From Cyrtodaria siliqua (lineage: Eukaryota > Mollusca > Bivalvia > Adapedonta > Hiatellidae), in contig JAWPHD010007180.1 in the NCBI GenBank assembly GCA_037043455.1, positions 47,501 to 111,500 on the forward strand: a stretch of 64,000 nucleotides of DNA, written 5' to 3'. Under the pieces are notes generated by a model. That model was not told the origin of the DNA and did no database searches. It was given only the letters and a program-made list of their open reading frames with translations. The position numbers were made by a program, and so were the translations under genes. Below, piece after piece: positions 1 to 12,400 of the stretch (its first letter is position 1; each line of letters begins with the position of its first letter).

Positions 1-296
1 CCTATTAATACGCTTCTTATACGTACAACAACAAAATGGAATAGAAATGGGCAGTTTTTCCCTACTTATAATGCCCATTTCCATCAAAAAAGGAGGGATT
101 ACTTTTCATTATAGTAACTACATTCGAATACACGTCGGATGTTTACATTGAATTGGTGGTAGTAAATCTCTAAATCAAATTTTCACATTTCATTTCTCTG
201 TATTAATTCAGAATAATCTAGTCCACCGTGTGCTAAATCACGAACTATTGTTTGTTCAACTGCTGTGTGCGCTGAAGTTCTTGTTGACAATTTCAG

Positions 297-407
297 TTGT
301 ACGTCAATTGGCTAAGAATGACGCTAATAAGATACTCCTTCTCGAGGTCGGTGCCTTAGTGCTACTCGTAGAACTCGGCACAACTGGGAATCAGGAGGAG
401 CAATACA
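297..407 (+). pseudogene. orphan armadillo-repeat exon (paralogue of 7877-7987)
   Basis: A 111-base exon with a tttcag acceptor before it and a gtaaga donor after it. It is the same length and phase (1-1) as exon 7877-7987 and encodes a close relative of that ARM segment (LAKNDANK, LLVELG and EEQY are shared). I found no matching partner exon between 408 and 4815. It is therefore either the last recognisable piece of an upstream paralogue that continues left of the window, or a duplicated exon. Both splice sites and the frame are intact, so decay is not proven. The pseudogene label is an inference from the missing partners. Confidence 0.6.
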
Positions 408-582
408 GTAAGACAGATAAATAGTGTCAGATATATGACAGTTCACGCGCAATAACTGTAAATAATTACGTGAGTATAGACATTATACGATTAAATTTAA
501 TTAAGCGTATAAACTAATGTAATTTGAAAGTAAGGAATTCTTCTCAGACACAACTTTCCCATGTGTACTATACTACACATGC

Positions 583-875
583 TTAATGCATAGTCCCGCC
601 TTAATTCCATTAAGCGATGTAACAGCTTATATTAGCAGGATTCCATATCGGATATTTCGAAAATAAAATAGTTTAAAAACATAAAAACACGTTTTACAAT
701 AAAAAAGAATGCAATAACTAGTTTAAAATTACCTATTAAATGTATTAATTTTACAATATGCAAATGTTTTAAGCCGAAATTAAGGTGTTATTTCACACCA
801 CAACAAACCCCGTTTTCCTTTCTTGTAGAAGGGGTTGCATGGGGTATACAAGTTAATGCTCGGACTATGTAATGG
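583..875 (-). mobile_element. non-autonomous DNA element, CATTACGTGG family, copy 1
   Basis: The sequence matches, in reverse complement, the elements at 1100, 8235 and 35752. The best preserved copy has a terminal inverted repeat of about 10 bases (CATTACGTGG ... CCACGTAATG). The interior shares segments such as 'gccgaaattaagg' and the pyrimidine-rich 'aaccccttct' stretch. The ends of this copy are worn. No ORF is present, so it is a MITE-like element. Confidence 0.6.
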
Positions 876-1099
876 ATGTTGGTGAAGTTAACATTGAGTC
901 AAATAATAACAACGAATTCATTTTTTTAGAAGGTAACACATTAAGACAATGCAAACAATTCTCCTACCTTAATCAGACATCAAACAAATACAAACACTAT
1001 TTGTCAATATATACTTTGTTATAAATTGTACTTGAGCGATTAGGCAGATTTTACATACAGACATATTACTCATATGTTAAAACAATGTTAACAATTCAA

Positions 1100-1290
1100 C
1101 ATTACGTGTTCCGAGCATTAACGTTATACCCCATCCAACCCCTTCTCCAAGAAGGAGTTGGCTGGGTTATGAAATATAACCTTAATTTCGGCTTAAAAAG
1201 TTTGCATATTGTAAAATACAAACTTTTAATGGGTAATTTTAAACATGTTATGGCATTTTCCAGTAAAAAATGGTTAACAGTCAGTTCTCA
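1100..1290 (+). mobile_element. CATTACGTGG-family element, copy 2, 3'-truncated
   Basis: This is an inverted partner of copy 1, starting cattacgtgttccgagc. It keeps the 'ggcttaaaaagtttgcatat' segment and the region after it, then loses similarity near 1290. With copy 1 it forms a head-to-head inverted pair about 225 bases apart, which could fold back. Confidence 0.6.
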
Positions 1291-1499
1291 AAAGACGCGT
1301 GTGTTCATGAGTTCATTGAAGTGGAATTCGTTTACATATTGCAGATTAATTTGACTTTAATGATTGCTTCACGAAAAGGATATTCTGACATTCAAAACCG
1401 TCGTAGCGGTTGTCAGTGTTAGATACATTGCACCATAAGGCACTGATCCACAGAATCGTTTTAGTTATCAGTCTAAGGTAATTTGGTATGAGATATATG

Positions 1500-2160
1500 T
1501 AAATTCAATGCTGCCTTGGCAGCACTATCAGCTCTATCATTTCCGCGTATTCCTACTTGGGTTGAAAGCCAGCAGAATGCAATAACATTATCAGTTATAA
1601 GAGAATTGTATTTCCCCAAAAGTTGAAGCACATCGGGGTTATCATGTTTAATATTACCCAGGACCTGGAAAGATGAAAGGGAATTAAGAAAAAATTACGA
1701 AATAGTCACTGATAGTCACTGATCAGATTCCTGAATATAATTTAAGGCAAGCTCAATTGCCTTAAAAAAAGAGTATGAGAGTGGACCTTTGGAAACGATC
1801 GAACACGATGAATACGAAATATTGCAGTCTCTGTTTGATTGATTGTTCATGAATGATAATGAAATATGCTTGCTTCCGTTTACGCCCTAGATAGCGGCTC
1901 GTTATGTTGTGTTTGCGAACAACAGCTGCTGCAGCTACCTTATCCACATCCATCTTTGGAACCGTCTGTATATATATGTTAAAAAAAACAGAATTTCGAT
2001 TTAATTTCATTGAATTTACTTTGAAAGGTAGTAGGATCTGTACAGGATTTGTATTATTACGAAGGTCAAAATTAATGGTTGGAGTTTCTGAAGTCCATGG
2101 TGGAATTTATGGTACCTTATACTTGGCCATCGAATTGATGCCAGACGAATAAATACCACA
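1500..2160 (-). mobile_element. decayed non-LTR retrotransposon fragment with RNase H motifs
   Basis: On the minus strand, positions 1976-1950 read IYTDGSKDG, the first RNase H acidic motif. Positions 1570-1504 read VGIRGNDRADSAAKAAL, the C-terminal RNase H motif with its catalytic Asp. Pieces resembling the linker between reverse transcriptase and RNase H occur at 2000-2160 (TPTINFDLR). The frame is broken by a stop just after IYTDGSKDGCG and by a repeat insertion at 1763-1893. This is a relic of an RNase H-bearing LINE (I, R1 or Jockey-like clade not determined). A further minus-strand open stretch at 2107-2394 may belong to it, but I cannot identify it. Confidence 0.65.
1763..1893 (+). repeat. 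dispersed repeat 'KEYDNGPLET', copy a
   Basis: Member of a short dispersed family that starts with an A-run plus 'gagtatga' and ends near 'cgccctag'. Other members lie at 7741, 13561, 30535, 31303, 31884 and 40960. All the better copies keep an open stretch ending ...YEILQSxFD and then a stop. This copy is inserted inside the RNase H relic and carries a doubled 'gatt' where the copy at 40960 has a long expansion. Confidence 0.65.
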
Positions 2161-2399
2161 TACATTACCTATCTCCTCCACAATATGTCTAGTGACTTCT
2201 TCTATGGCTGTTGACAGCAGTGATGTCTCTTTCTGACAGCCTGGTCTAGGCTCATATTCAGTATTCGTTCGTCTATCTTCAAAGAAGCTTGCCCATCTTC
2301 TACGTGTTGGATATGAAAGAGCAATCTTGCCATACACAACATCATTTTCATTTCCATTGCCAATAACAACCCAAACAAAGCGTGAATTTAGCATTAGGC

Positions 2400-4815
2400 T
2401 CTCTGCTCCTCCTGCAATCTATTACCCTTTGCGTCCATGTTTTACCCTCTGTCAATTACCCTTTCACAGTTAGCAATGTTTCATACTTTTACCGAGCACC
2501 GAGCACGTGAAACTCGTGCAATTATTATAAAGATCGATGGAGCATAAAGCAAGCTTCTAACGGTACCATGTGTATTGTGTTTTATTATCTCTCCCCCATT
2601 TTCAAAATATCGGGGATAATGTCATCCCGTCCATCAGTCCATGCGTCCAACTGTCCGTGCGTCTGTGCGTAATTGACACCTACGCCGTTAGAGGTACGAG
2701 CTTAATATATGATTGGAATATATGTGTAGATGTAAAAATGGGTATATTCATTTTCCTTACTCCCCCGGGGGCCTTAAAGACAATTCACTCACTTAATCAG
2801 TTGACAGTATACTACTAATTGAACATTGCGGGATATGCGATTGCGCGCCATCGACTTGCTCTAGCTTGATTAATATTTTACTGTTTTAAATATATATATA
2901 TTTTTTAGAAAGATGGGAGATGTGTATTGCAGGTATCAAATCAATGATATATGCATTATTTTGCTTTGTATAATAATAGATACTGAAGCTATTGTTTCTG
3001 TAATATGAATCACAAACGACTCTCCTAAACCAGGCAAGCAATGTTTGACTCCGATATATAATACACGCGGCATATATGTTGCCACTTTACGTGTATGGCG
3101 AACAAAAGCTTCAGCTGAGCTGTCATTATGGTTTGTTTTCCGTACATTATCGAAACTTAACGGATCGTACCGCAGTAAGCGTTATTGTGGGGTCGGTAAG
3201 TTTCCGTTACTTCGATGTCAGATCGATTATTGAACTAAGTATAGACTTAGATCTTTTCAATTAATAACGGTATTAACATTACTTTGCATTCCTCTTTCAG
3301 AGAAAGTCGATAATACAATAACAAGTGTATACATTTGTATACATCTTTGTGAAACCGTGTGTATATATCGATCAATACACTCGTTATATGTGACTGGCCT
3401 ATTATAGGTATAGTGTACCCGTTCGTGAAAATAAATAGCCGTATTCAAATTACATATTTAGCCCTTACGAAGGTAAAATCATTATGTTAACACGTAATTT
3501 AAAGAGAATCTCACATGTAAACATCAACTGAACTTTTAAGGTAAGACTTTTTTCATGTTATGTGTGCAAAGTTCTTTTACGTTTTTTAATTATATTTAAC
3601 TTGATTGTACTCCAAACAACGTTATTGAATTGCTGATAATCATATATTAATACACATTTGTAACCTTAACACGTATATATAAACACACTTTAATACTTAG
3701 TACACGTTTATAATTAATCATATGTCACTATGCCGAGTAATATCTCATATATATTTCATTTATACTTGTAACCATGGTCTTATGGTGGTAATCTCAACAA
3801 CACCAATTCCTGATGATGTATGGTTCTTTATAATATTATACGGATAATACAAAGCCTACAATATATACAAACATACAATTAACAAACAATTACACCATGA
3901 ATGAATAACTCACCAGACAAATCCATATTTAGGTGCTACAACCAAATATATACCAAGAATCAAATAGATGTAGAGTATATATAAATTACATACTGAATAA
4001 GACCTGTACAAGTCTAAAGATTACTATCAACATATTCTAAATCATCCCTCTACTGCAAATTAGGGTGTTTCTCTTATGAAGGGATGAAACAGACTGAACT
4101 AGATAGAGTGCTATGCAGTGTTATTATGGGTGACCTAAGTCAGTTTTTACTCGCTCGCTCCTGTAAACCAAGCTGTATTAATACAACAACCAGTTTGTCA
4201 AGATATACATGACAAACGTATACATTATATTAACATATACTGGTAAAAGGGATGCCAGCACGCCGTTGACTGTTAAATTATAAATATGATGTGTTTTGTA
4301 TTGTATACTGATAGGCCATTTGGTCTTTTGTATTAATAAAGTTTACATATATATACATTATATTAACAATATATTTAACTCATGATAAATGGTCTCATTA
4401 ACTTGTACAGTTATTACTCAGTACCGTGAACATAACCAGTTATATATCTTTGGAATAAGAGACATACTTGATGAGTAACACATACTACAGTGAACTATAG
4501 TAGTTGTCTCCCTTGAACCACTTGTTAACGACCCGGTTACATACTAGTACTTGTTCTACGGAATAGCTATGTAGTCTTTGGTTAAGATCAGCAAATTTAT
4601 CATATTGACTGGTATCACCGCATCTCACGTACACAAATGTTGGCGCGTATTCCACACCGTATCATGATGAACGCCTTATTCCAACCACTATGTTTTAAAA
4701 GTGGTACCATGTACTTCAGGTGGGTGGGCTACAATTTATTACAATATATAAACATATATCATCTTAGTATGCATTGAGTATCATAGTCATAAACACATGC
4801 ATTTTGTTGTTTCAG
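2400..4815. other. non-coding stretch upstream of the ARM-TIR gene
   Basis: Apart from low-complexity AT runs I see no gene, repeat array or mobile-element coding sequence here. The first non-coding exon and promoter of the ARM-TIR gene should lie in this stretch or overlap it, because exon 4816 begins only 12 bases before its ATG. I cannot point to a convincing promoter. Confidence 0.4.
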
Positions 4816-5532
4816 GTAACTTTAATAATGGGGACTGCCTCTTCGTCTAGAAACACGCAGGCGAGAGGTACAATTGAGAATGTCGATATAGAAAAGAAAA
4901 CTTCGATTTCAAACACAGATCAACAAGTGAATAGGCAGCTGAACAACTCATCAATATATTGTGAAATACAAAATACTGAAGAACGACTCATTCATACAAC
5001 AAAATCAGGAGCTTGTGAAAACACTATGAAATCCGATGAAAGTACACAATTACAACCTAAACCAACTGATCAAGAACCCGAACAAAGACGCGAAGCGACT
5101 TACAATGAAACTGCAGTCAGTGTACATAAGTACTCTAAAACGACATCTTCAACGTCTGACGATGTTAATAATAGTCACACCGCAGTGGTGACCGTTCTGA
5201 CGAAAGACCTTGATATTTGTTCGGGACTTGTGTGTAAACTTATGTCACTAGAACAAGTTAATAAATACAGACACTGCATAAGTAAATTGCTTATTGACAC
5301 CCAAATGTTGGATATGATGTGCCAAGTGGTAATAGATACATATGTCAAAGGCTTGAATGAAGAAGATAATGTTTCTGAATCACTTAAGCTAGCGCTGAGT
5401 ACAATTGGTAATTTTTGCGATGACTCCGATGAACTATCCATAGCAACAGCCAACATTCCAGGGTTTGCAGAAACGGTTAAACGGATTATTTTGGAAAACA
5501 CAGGTGTGCATCTACAAGAGAAAACAACATAC
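4816..5532 (+). CDS. ARM-TIR gene, first coding exon
   Basis: The acceptor ttgtttcag ends at 4815 and the donor gtaaga starts at 5533. The likely start is ATG 4828, since an upstream in-frame ATG at 4774 is intronic under this model. The exon encodes 235 residues. Residues 1-7 are MGTASSS, with Gly2 and Ser6 matching the myristoylation pattern MGxxxS. Residues 8-120 are polar and probably disordered. From about 125 amphipathic helices begin (LVCKLMSLEQ, LALSTIGNF), typical of the N-terminal part of an ARM fold. Without splicing the frame runs to a stop at 5598, adding 21 residues. Confidence 0.75.
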
Positions 5533-8500
5533 GTAAGATTTCTTTCTTATTTAAATATAGCTGGGATAAGCACAGATCTCATTAAATGCTTCCTTTGATA
5601 TCTTTCATAAAACCAAAATAATGTGTTGATACTCTGATATATTTTATTGATTCTTTTTTCATACAATGAACACCAGCCGATACGATTGTTGATACTTTTA
5701 CTGTGCTATACAAATGTGAAATTTTCGCTTGTATAACACAAGAACATATTAGTTATAGTTTTTATACATAATAAAAGAGTTAACATAAAACTGTCAATTA
5801 CATGAAACACGAATACAATTGAAGCTGAGACATTGTATCGGAACATGATTTGTTTCGAAAAATTACCATTTTATTGAATTCTATAAATGAATAATGAGCT
5901 ATCGTTTGTTATTATATAATGTTTAAGGTCATCCTTTTTGGTTAAGTAAACTAAAATGGACTATTAGATGTACGGATTTATAACTGTTTACTTGTTTCAA
6001 GGAGTATATAAACGACCTACTTGAATACAGCCTAACTGTTGTGCACAACATGCTAATGCGGGATACCAATGTAGCAAGATTTCGAAGTCTACAATTCACT
6101 GACGTTCTCAAGCCTTTCCTCCACTCCCCAAAAGAACATTTCCGATTGATCAGTTTGGCGTGTCTGTCAGGAATTATCGACGAAAAGGAGAGCGCGATTA
6201 TAAATGCAAATAAAGATGTAGCCTTGAACCTCATGGAATATCTCAGGCGAGGACTGGCCAGTGAGTTACGAAGAAATGATATCGACTGGTCATGCACAGA
6301 ATGTGGCTTGAGTAGGTGTTATGTTTCTAATCTCTTAGAAATTGCCTTGAAATTTGAAAATAAATGGAATCCTCGGGCAATAGTTAAACGATATATATGA
6401 TATATTATTAATTAACTTAACTATACTAGGCGTGTTTTACTAAACACTCTACACGTAATATGACGCAAACTCGTCCAGTACGAATCGAAAGTCGGCCAAT
6501 ATGAGAAAACAAGGTCAATATGAAGAAACTCGCCAATACGAGCTTAAGTGACGTCATTCACGTTAACGTCATTCACGCTTGCTTACCAATTTATACATGA
6601 AACTAATAAACGCTATGGAAATAAATGCAAATCATGTCAAAATAATGGTATTCGAATAAAATTATTCTGTAGTGGCAGTTAATTAATAAAATTGTCATTA
6701 ATTAAGTGTTTTTATAGTGTCCGATTTATTGGTCCTCGGACTGTCATACTGACCTGCGGCATTCGGCCTTGCGCCAGTATAACAGTCCTTGGACTAATAC
6801 CTGGGTCAATATGAAAACAAGTAATAGTAACATCATATAATATAGTAACAAAGTCATATAACTATCACAAATATCCCGTATTGGTGTTCATTTGGCGGAG
6901 ATTCGGTGCACACTAGAACCTGGTTTAAACCCCCATTTTTTTTTTCACTACTGAACGTTCTAAGGTGGTAGCCCTTTTGTTAACCCTTTTATGCTTGTGA
7001 TGTCATATCTTTCATTTTATTTATCTTTATAGTTGTTGTTCGTTTCTCTGTTTGTTTGTAATTTACTGTCATCCTTGAATGCTACTTTTCCTGTTCCGAC
7101 ATTTATATCTACATTTGGTTTAACGTGAAAAACCTTTAACGGAAGATGGTATAAAGTTAATATGTTACACCCATTGATAGACTAGCCAGTAGCCATTATG
7201 CTGTACTATCCAAATTTTAGGGGTTTTATCCTCCGTAGCAAGACTGCAATATAGTTTATATGTATTGTGTTCGGCGATTAACATATCTTCTTTGGAGTCA
7301 ATAGCCGGTCTAAAACTCATAGGAGTATCTTAATATTTGATATATATGTTTTATTTTTTTTATTAAAAATAACGTTTTGTTATAACCCAATTTCACAAGT
7401 CATTACAATTTATTAGATCATACTAGTAACCCATATATAATGTGTGTGGTGAGTCTGCACAACGGTTGAGTGTTCTGCACGTCTTGTAAACCAGTAGTGT
7501 TAACTGAGGCTTCCGTCAAGTCATTGAGTACTGGCTTTGGGGTGTCTAGATTTGTGTTTATGTTCATATCTACATGTTCATCATTGTTTTACATTTATAT
7601 TGCCTATTAGTGCTGTCTAGGTCTTTTAGAGGATAAAGATTGGCGGAGATTTCTCTATTGTCAGCCGTTCTGTGTTTGTGATGTCATACATTTTGCTTTT
7701 TTATTTATCATTGTATGATTGACATGTTTGTACTACATTGCGTTCTGCTCAACCCGGGGCTAGAAAGCATGTTTCAGTATGTCTCAATAAAACCGAGAGT
7801 GCAATAGCTTTTGTATTTATCAAGTTCGGAGATTTTCAAATTTCTCCTTTCATTCTCATTATAATATCTGCTTCAGTTGTACGCAAACTAGCCAAGAACG
7901 ACGCTAATAAGAAGCTCCTTGTCGAGGTCGGTGCACTGGAACTGCTTGTAGAGCTCGGTAACACCGGAAATCACGAGGAGCAATACGGTGAGAGAATTAT
8001 TAATGGATTTATTTTTAAATGGTTGACGAAAATCAGGCTTACCAGTTTAAGATCGATGATGGGTCACACATTTTGTATAAAACCTCTTCGCTGCGCTACG
8101 CGGTTTTATACCATGTGTGACCCATCATTACCGTGTTATACTTCGATAACATCGCAAAAAATGAATAACAATCCTTAAGTAATACACACGGTAAAATCGT
8201 GTTTACTTTCCCTTTCACATTATTGTAATTCATCTCGTTACGTGGTCCAAGTATTAACTTTCATACACCATCCAACCCCTCCTCCAAAAAGCGAAAAAGG
8301 GGTTTGCTGGGTTATAAAATAAAACCTTCATTTCTGCTTTAAAAGTTTGCAAATTAAAACATTTAATAGGGAATTTTAAACAGTTCATCGAAATATTTCA
8401 TTAAAAATGTTTTTAAACGTGTTTTATTGTCGAAATATGTTATAAAATTCTGCGATTATAAGCTTTCCCATAGCTTAATAGAATTAAGGTTGTGCCACGT

Positions 8501-9381
8501 AATGTAATATCATCAATTTAAACGAATAGTCTTTGTGTTTGTTCTAAGATGTTCGTTTTCACTTTATCAGAAAGCGTCCGTGCAATTTGGGAATTGTCAT
8601 TTGACGAGGCAAATCGTAACGTGATAGTTGATAACGGTGAACTAGGAGCAGTAGAACTTCTTGCAGAACTTCAAAGAAGCGAAAATAGCCGTATTAGAGA
8701 GATGTGCGATGGAGCCCTATGGACATTGCGGAAAGAGCTACAGAGCTCAAAGAAATACACGACAATTGGTATGTTACACCCAATTATATCTATGATTCAA
8801 TAGTTAACATTCAAGAAGCATCTATAATAATATATTACCAAAAATCTGCAGAGTAACTATGATTTATAAACTATATATATATACTGAAAGGAAAAAAACG
8901 CAGGGTGCGTATTTCCGCTATGTATTGCATATACTGCACACTTAATTCCATATATATTCCAAGGAAATCCCAAGATGTTTTGTAAAAATAAAAAGTGCAT
9001 TTAGTTAGAGAAAGGACACAACTGTGATGTTGTAGACGTTTTAATCACAGTACACGTTGTAACGAGAAATTCATAAATGCTGAAGTTCCTCTTTGAAAAA
9101 TTGAGCCAGTACTGTATTTAATGTTAAGCGATTGCAACATTTAAAGCCTAAGTTTGCTCACCTACTTGAGCCAAATGCGCATTCTGACGATAATGAAACT
9201 TTAAAGGGGTAACCATTGGTGTGTTCAGTGCTGTTTAAACCTTCTTTCTAAAAGGACAGGCCTAATGTCGCCCTGTACTATTCGATTAGCAGTAGCATAT
9301 TAAACATACAATATATAGCGGAAATACGTACCCTGTGTTTCTTTTTCCTTTCAGTATATATATATATATATATAAATATAT

Positions 9382-9422
<41 letters not shown>

Positions 9423-12400
9423 GCGGGAGAGAGAGAGAGAGATAATCGATCAATAAATACTGAAAAGGTGATCCCTTTGAAGCAACACACACAAACAAGA
9501 GCGACAAGTAGCAGACTCGGTTTTATTGAGTCTGTTCATGAGTCATGAAACGTAGAGAGTGGTATATAAACTAGCGGTATCAGCACAGTTTTATCATCGG
9601 GGAGTTTTATGCAACGAAGCAGTAAGCCATCCAACACATTTAAAACTCATTGCAACCCCACTCAAAGAAAACCCCGCTGATACCGCTAGTTTCTATACTA
9701 CTTATAAATAATTGACAACATAACTTGCTACTTTTTTAATCAACCCCACATTAAACAACTGTCAGGTAATCAATACCTTTTAAACCCAACACCGTAGATG
9801 ATTTCAGTCTCGGCTGTTAAACAAAGTCGGAAGAAACAGGCCCCAGTTTGCATACTACTCGCAAATAATTGATAATATAACTTGCTAATTTTTTAGAAGG
9901 GTGCAACTATTTTATTTTCCGATATTGGATGAATCTTGTTTTGGCGAAGTTTCCAAATCACACAACCTAATACCTCTTTAACGCACTTTTATGTCTTGAA
10001 TAGTTGAGTTAGACAAGCTATTTTCATCCGACATTACAACAAACATACAGCAAGAATAATGCTACAAGCACCAAGATTAATCTAACTATACTACATATGA
10101 GTGAAATGAGAAAAATACGAGCAAGCATAGCAGCAGGAAAAAGATGGGGGAAAGATACCGAAGAACTGCAAGACTAATAGCCCAAAGAACGAAAAAAGTT
10201 CTGTCTCCGGAAGATAAGACACTGAGAGCAAAAATAGCAGCAGGGATGAGATGGGGAAGAAATGTCAATGAATTACAAAAAAAATTACAGGGATTAGATG
10301 GAATATTGAAAATCAAGAAAGACCAAAAAGAAGAAAACCAAAACGACATAGACGATATGCAAGAAAAAAATACAACAAAATAGTCTCAAACTTTGAAGCT
10401 GGTGATGTACAAAAAGTATTCGGAGGACATCTAGCTGATTTTGTTGATTCCAAATCTGAACGTTTGCGAAATACATTTTCACACCCAGATGTGCAAAAAC
10501 GAGGATGTACTAGAGTTGAACTTTCTTGTTGTATATTTTTGTTCTCACAACATTTCCACCTCTCGTTTGTATAGTAGTGAAGACTTTATTTCCGACTGAT
10601 TTCGTATTCTCTAGAATTGCGGGCTTTTCCTCTGCATTAAAGAAAATAGGGTCTTCGTTCTGTCAAAGGTGAAATAATCAACCAGACTGGATCTTTTCAT
10701 TGTTCCAGAATAGTCTTTTGTGTAGTCTATGGAGTATATTCCCAGTCCCACACTTTCTAGAAGTTGACAGAGATTCATTTTCTTCTCTTCTACTACATCT
10801 ATGGGAATGTTTGACACATCTATCTTTGCGAGTATATTTCCTATTGGTTTTTCTTTCCATATGCGTTCCCAGTTCTTTCTTGCTCTACTACTTGTATGCG
10901 ATTCAATTATTTCTATAGTTTTCGAGATACTGCTATTCTGATTCTTGTTCAAAGTACAATTACAGATTTTGACATTACAATAGTCTCGTCCATGTCCAAT
11001 TGTTTTCGACACGAATGTTGCTATTGTTTGTACAATATTTTTTGCAGCACCTGTTTTTCCTTCGGTTAACATACCTTTCCTTGTTTTGTTTGAACATCCT
11101 TTTTTCCTAGATACCCAAATACATATATATCATCAATGAATGCTTTTTCCCTCCCTGGGATATATTTGTTTTTCCACTATTCCCCTTTGTGTAGTCTACC
11201 TTTGAAATATCTGATACCAGGTTATTGTTGTCGGCATTTTCTTTTGCTATATAGTATGCTAGATATCTGCTCGAACGAATCCTCAAAGTGCTCCAATCTA
11301 TCTCCATGTTTTTTTCTTTGGTAGCTTTTTCTGAGTTCATTGTATATAATATAGGTTTAGATTCTACTTTCGATGAAAATATATGAGATTATCTGTATTG
11401 ATTTGCAACAAAAACTTTGTTCAACCAATCGAGTATTTCATGTTTGTCTTATTCAGCTATGGATCCGAGTTTTTCTAGCCGCAGAGATATGTCTGCCATT
11501 TCATGCAGATCTTCCTTTTTCAGCATACCATGTTTTACTTTCGTCCAAAGATCCTCAAATCTATTTCGTAATTCATCCGGAATATCTTCTGTACTATCTT
11601 CGGTGTCATTTTGATCTGTACAATCATCTGACATTTCGTGTATATCGTCGATCCCATCTAATCCCTGTAATTGTTTTTGTAATACATTGACATTTCTTCC
11701 CCATCTCATCCCTGCTTCTATTTTTGCTCTAAGTGTCCTCCCTTCCGGAGACAGAACTTTTTTCTTTCTCTGGACTACTAGGGTTTTCAATTTGTCTTGC
11801 AGTTCTTCGGTATCTTTCCCCCATCCTTTTTCTGCTATTATGCTTGCTCGTATTTTTCTCATTTCACTCATATGTAGTATAGTTAGTTTATTCTTGGTGC
11901 TTGTAGCATTATTCTTGCTGTATGTTTGTTGTAATGTCGGATGAAAATAGCTTGTCTAACTCAACTTGACCCCGCTTACCGTTCAATATTGCAAAATGTA
12001 GAAATGCTCCTGCTAGAAGACCCGGAGTTGATGCCGTATTGGGTCGTGTGATTGGGAAACTTCGTTGAAAGTAGATTCGTCAATAGTAGAAATAAAAAAA
12101 GATTGCGCTCTCCTAAGGATATTCAAGACATAAAAGTGCGTTAAAGAGTTTTAGGTTTGTGTGATTTGGAAACTTCACCAAAAGTAGATTCATCCAAAAT
12201 CGGAAAATAAAATAGTTGCACCCTTCCAAAAAAAAACAAGTTATATTATCAATTATTTGCGAGTAGTATACAAACTGGGGCCTGTTCCTTCCTACTTTGT
12301 TTAACAGCCAAGACTGAAATCATCTACGGTGTTGGTTGGGTTTAAAATATATTGATTACCTGATCTACAATTGTTTTATTTGGGGTTGATTAAAATGTAG

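Noticed and set aside
9278..9507. Minus-strand open frames rich in Ser-Leu
   Set aside because: They translate the GA/TA microsatellite and the end of the MITE.
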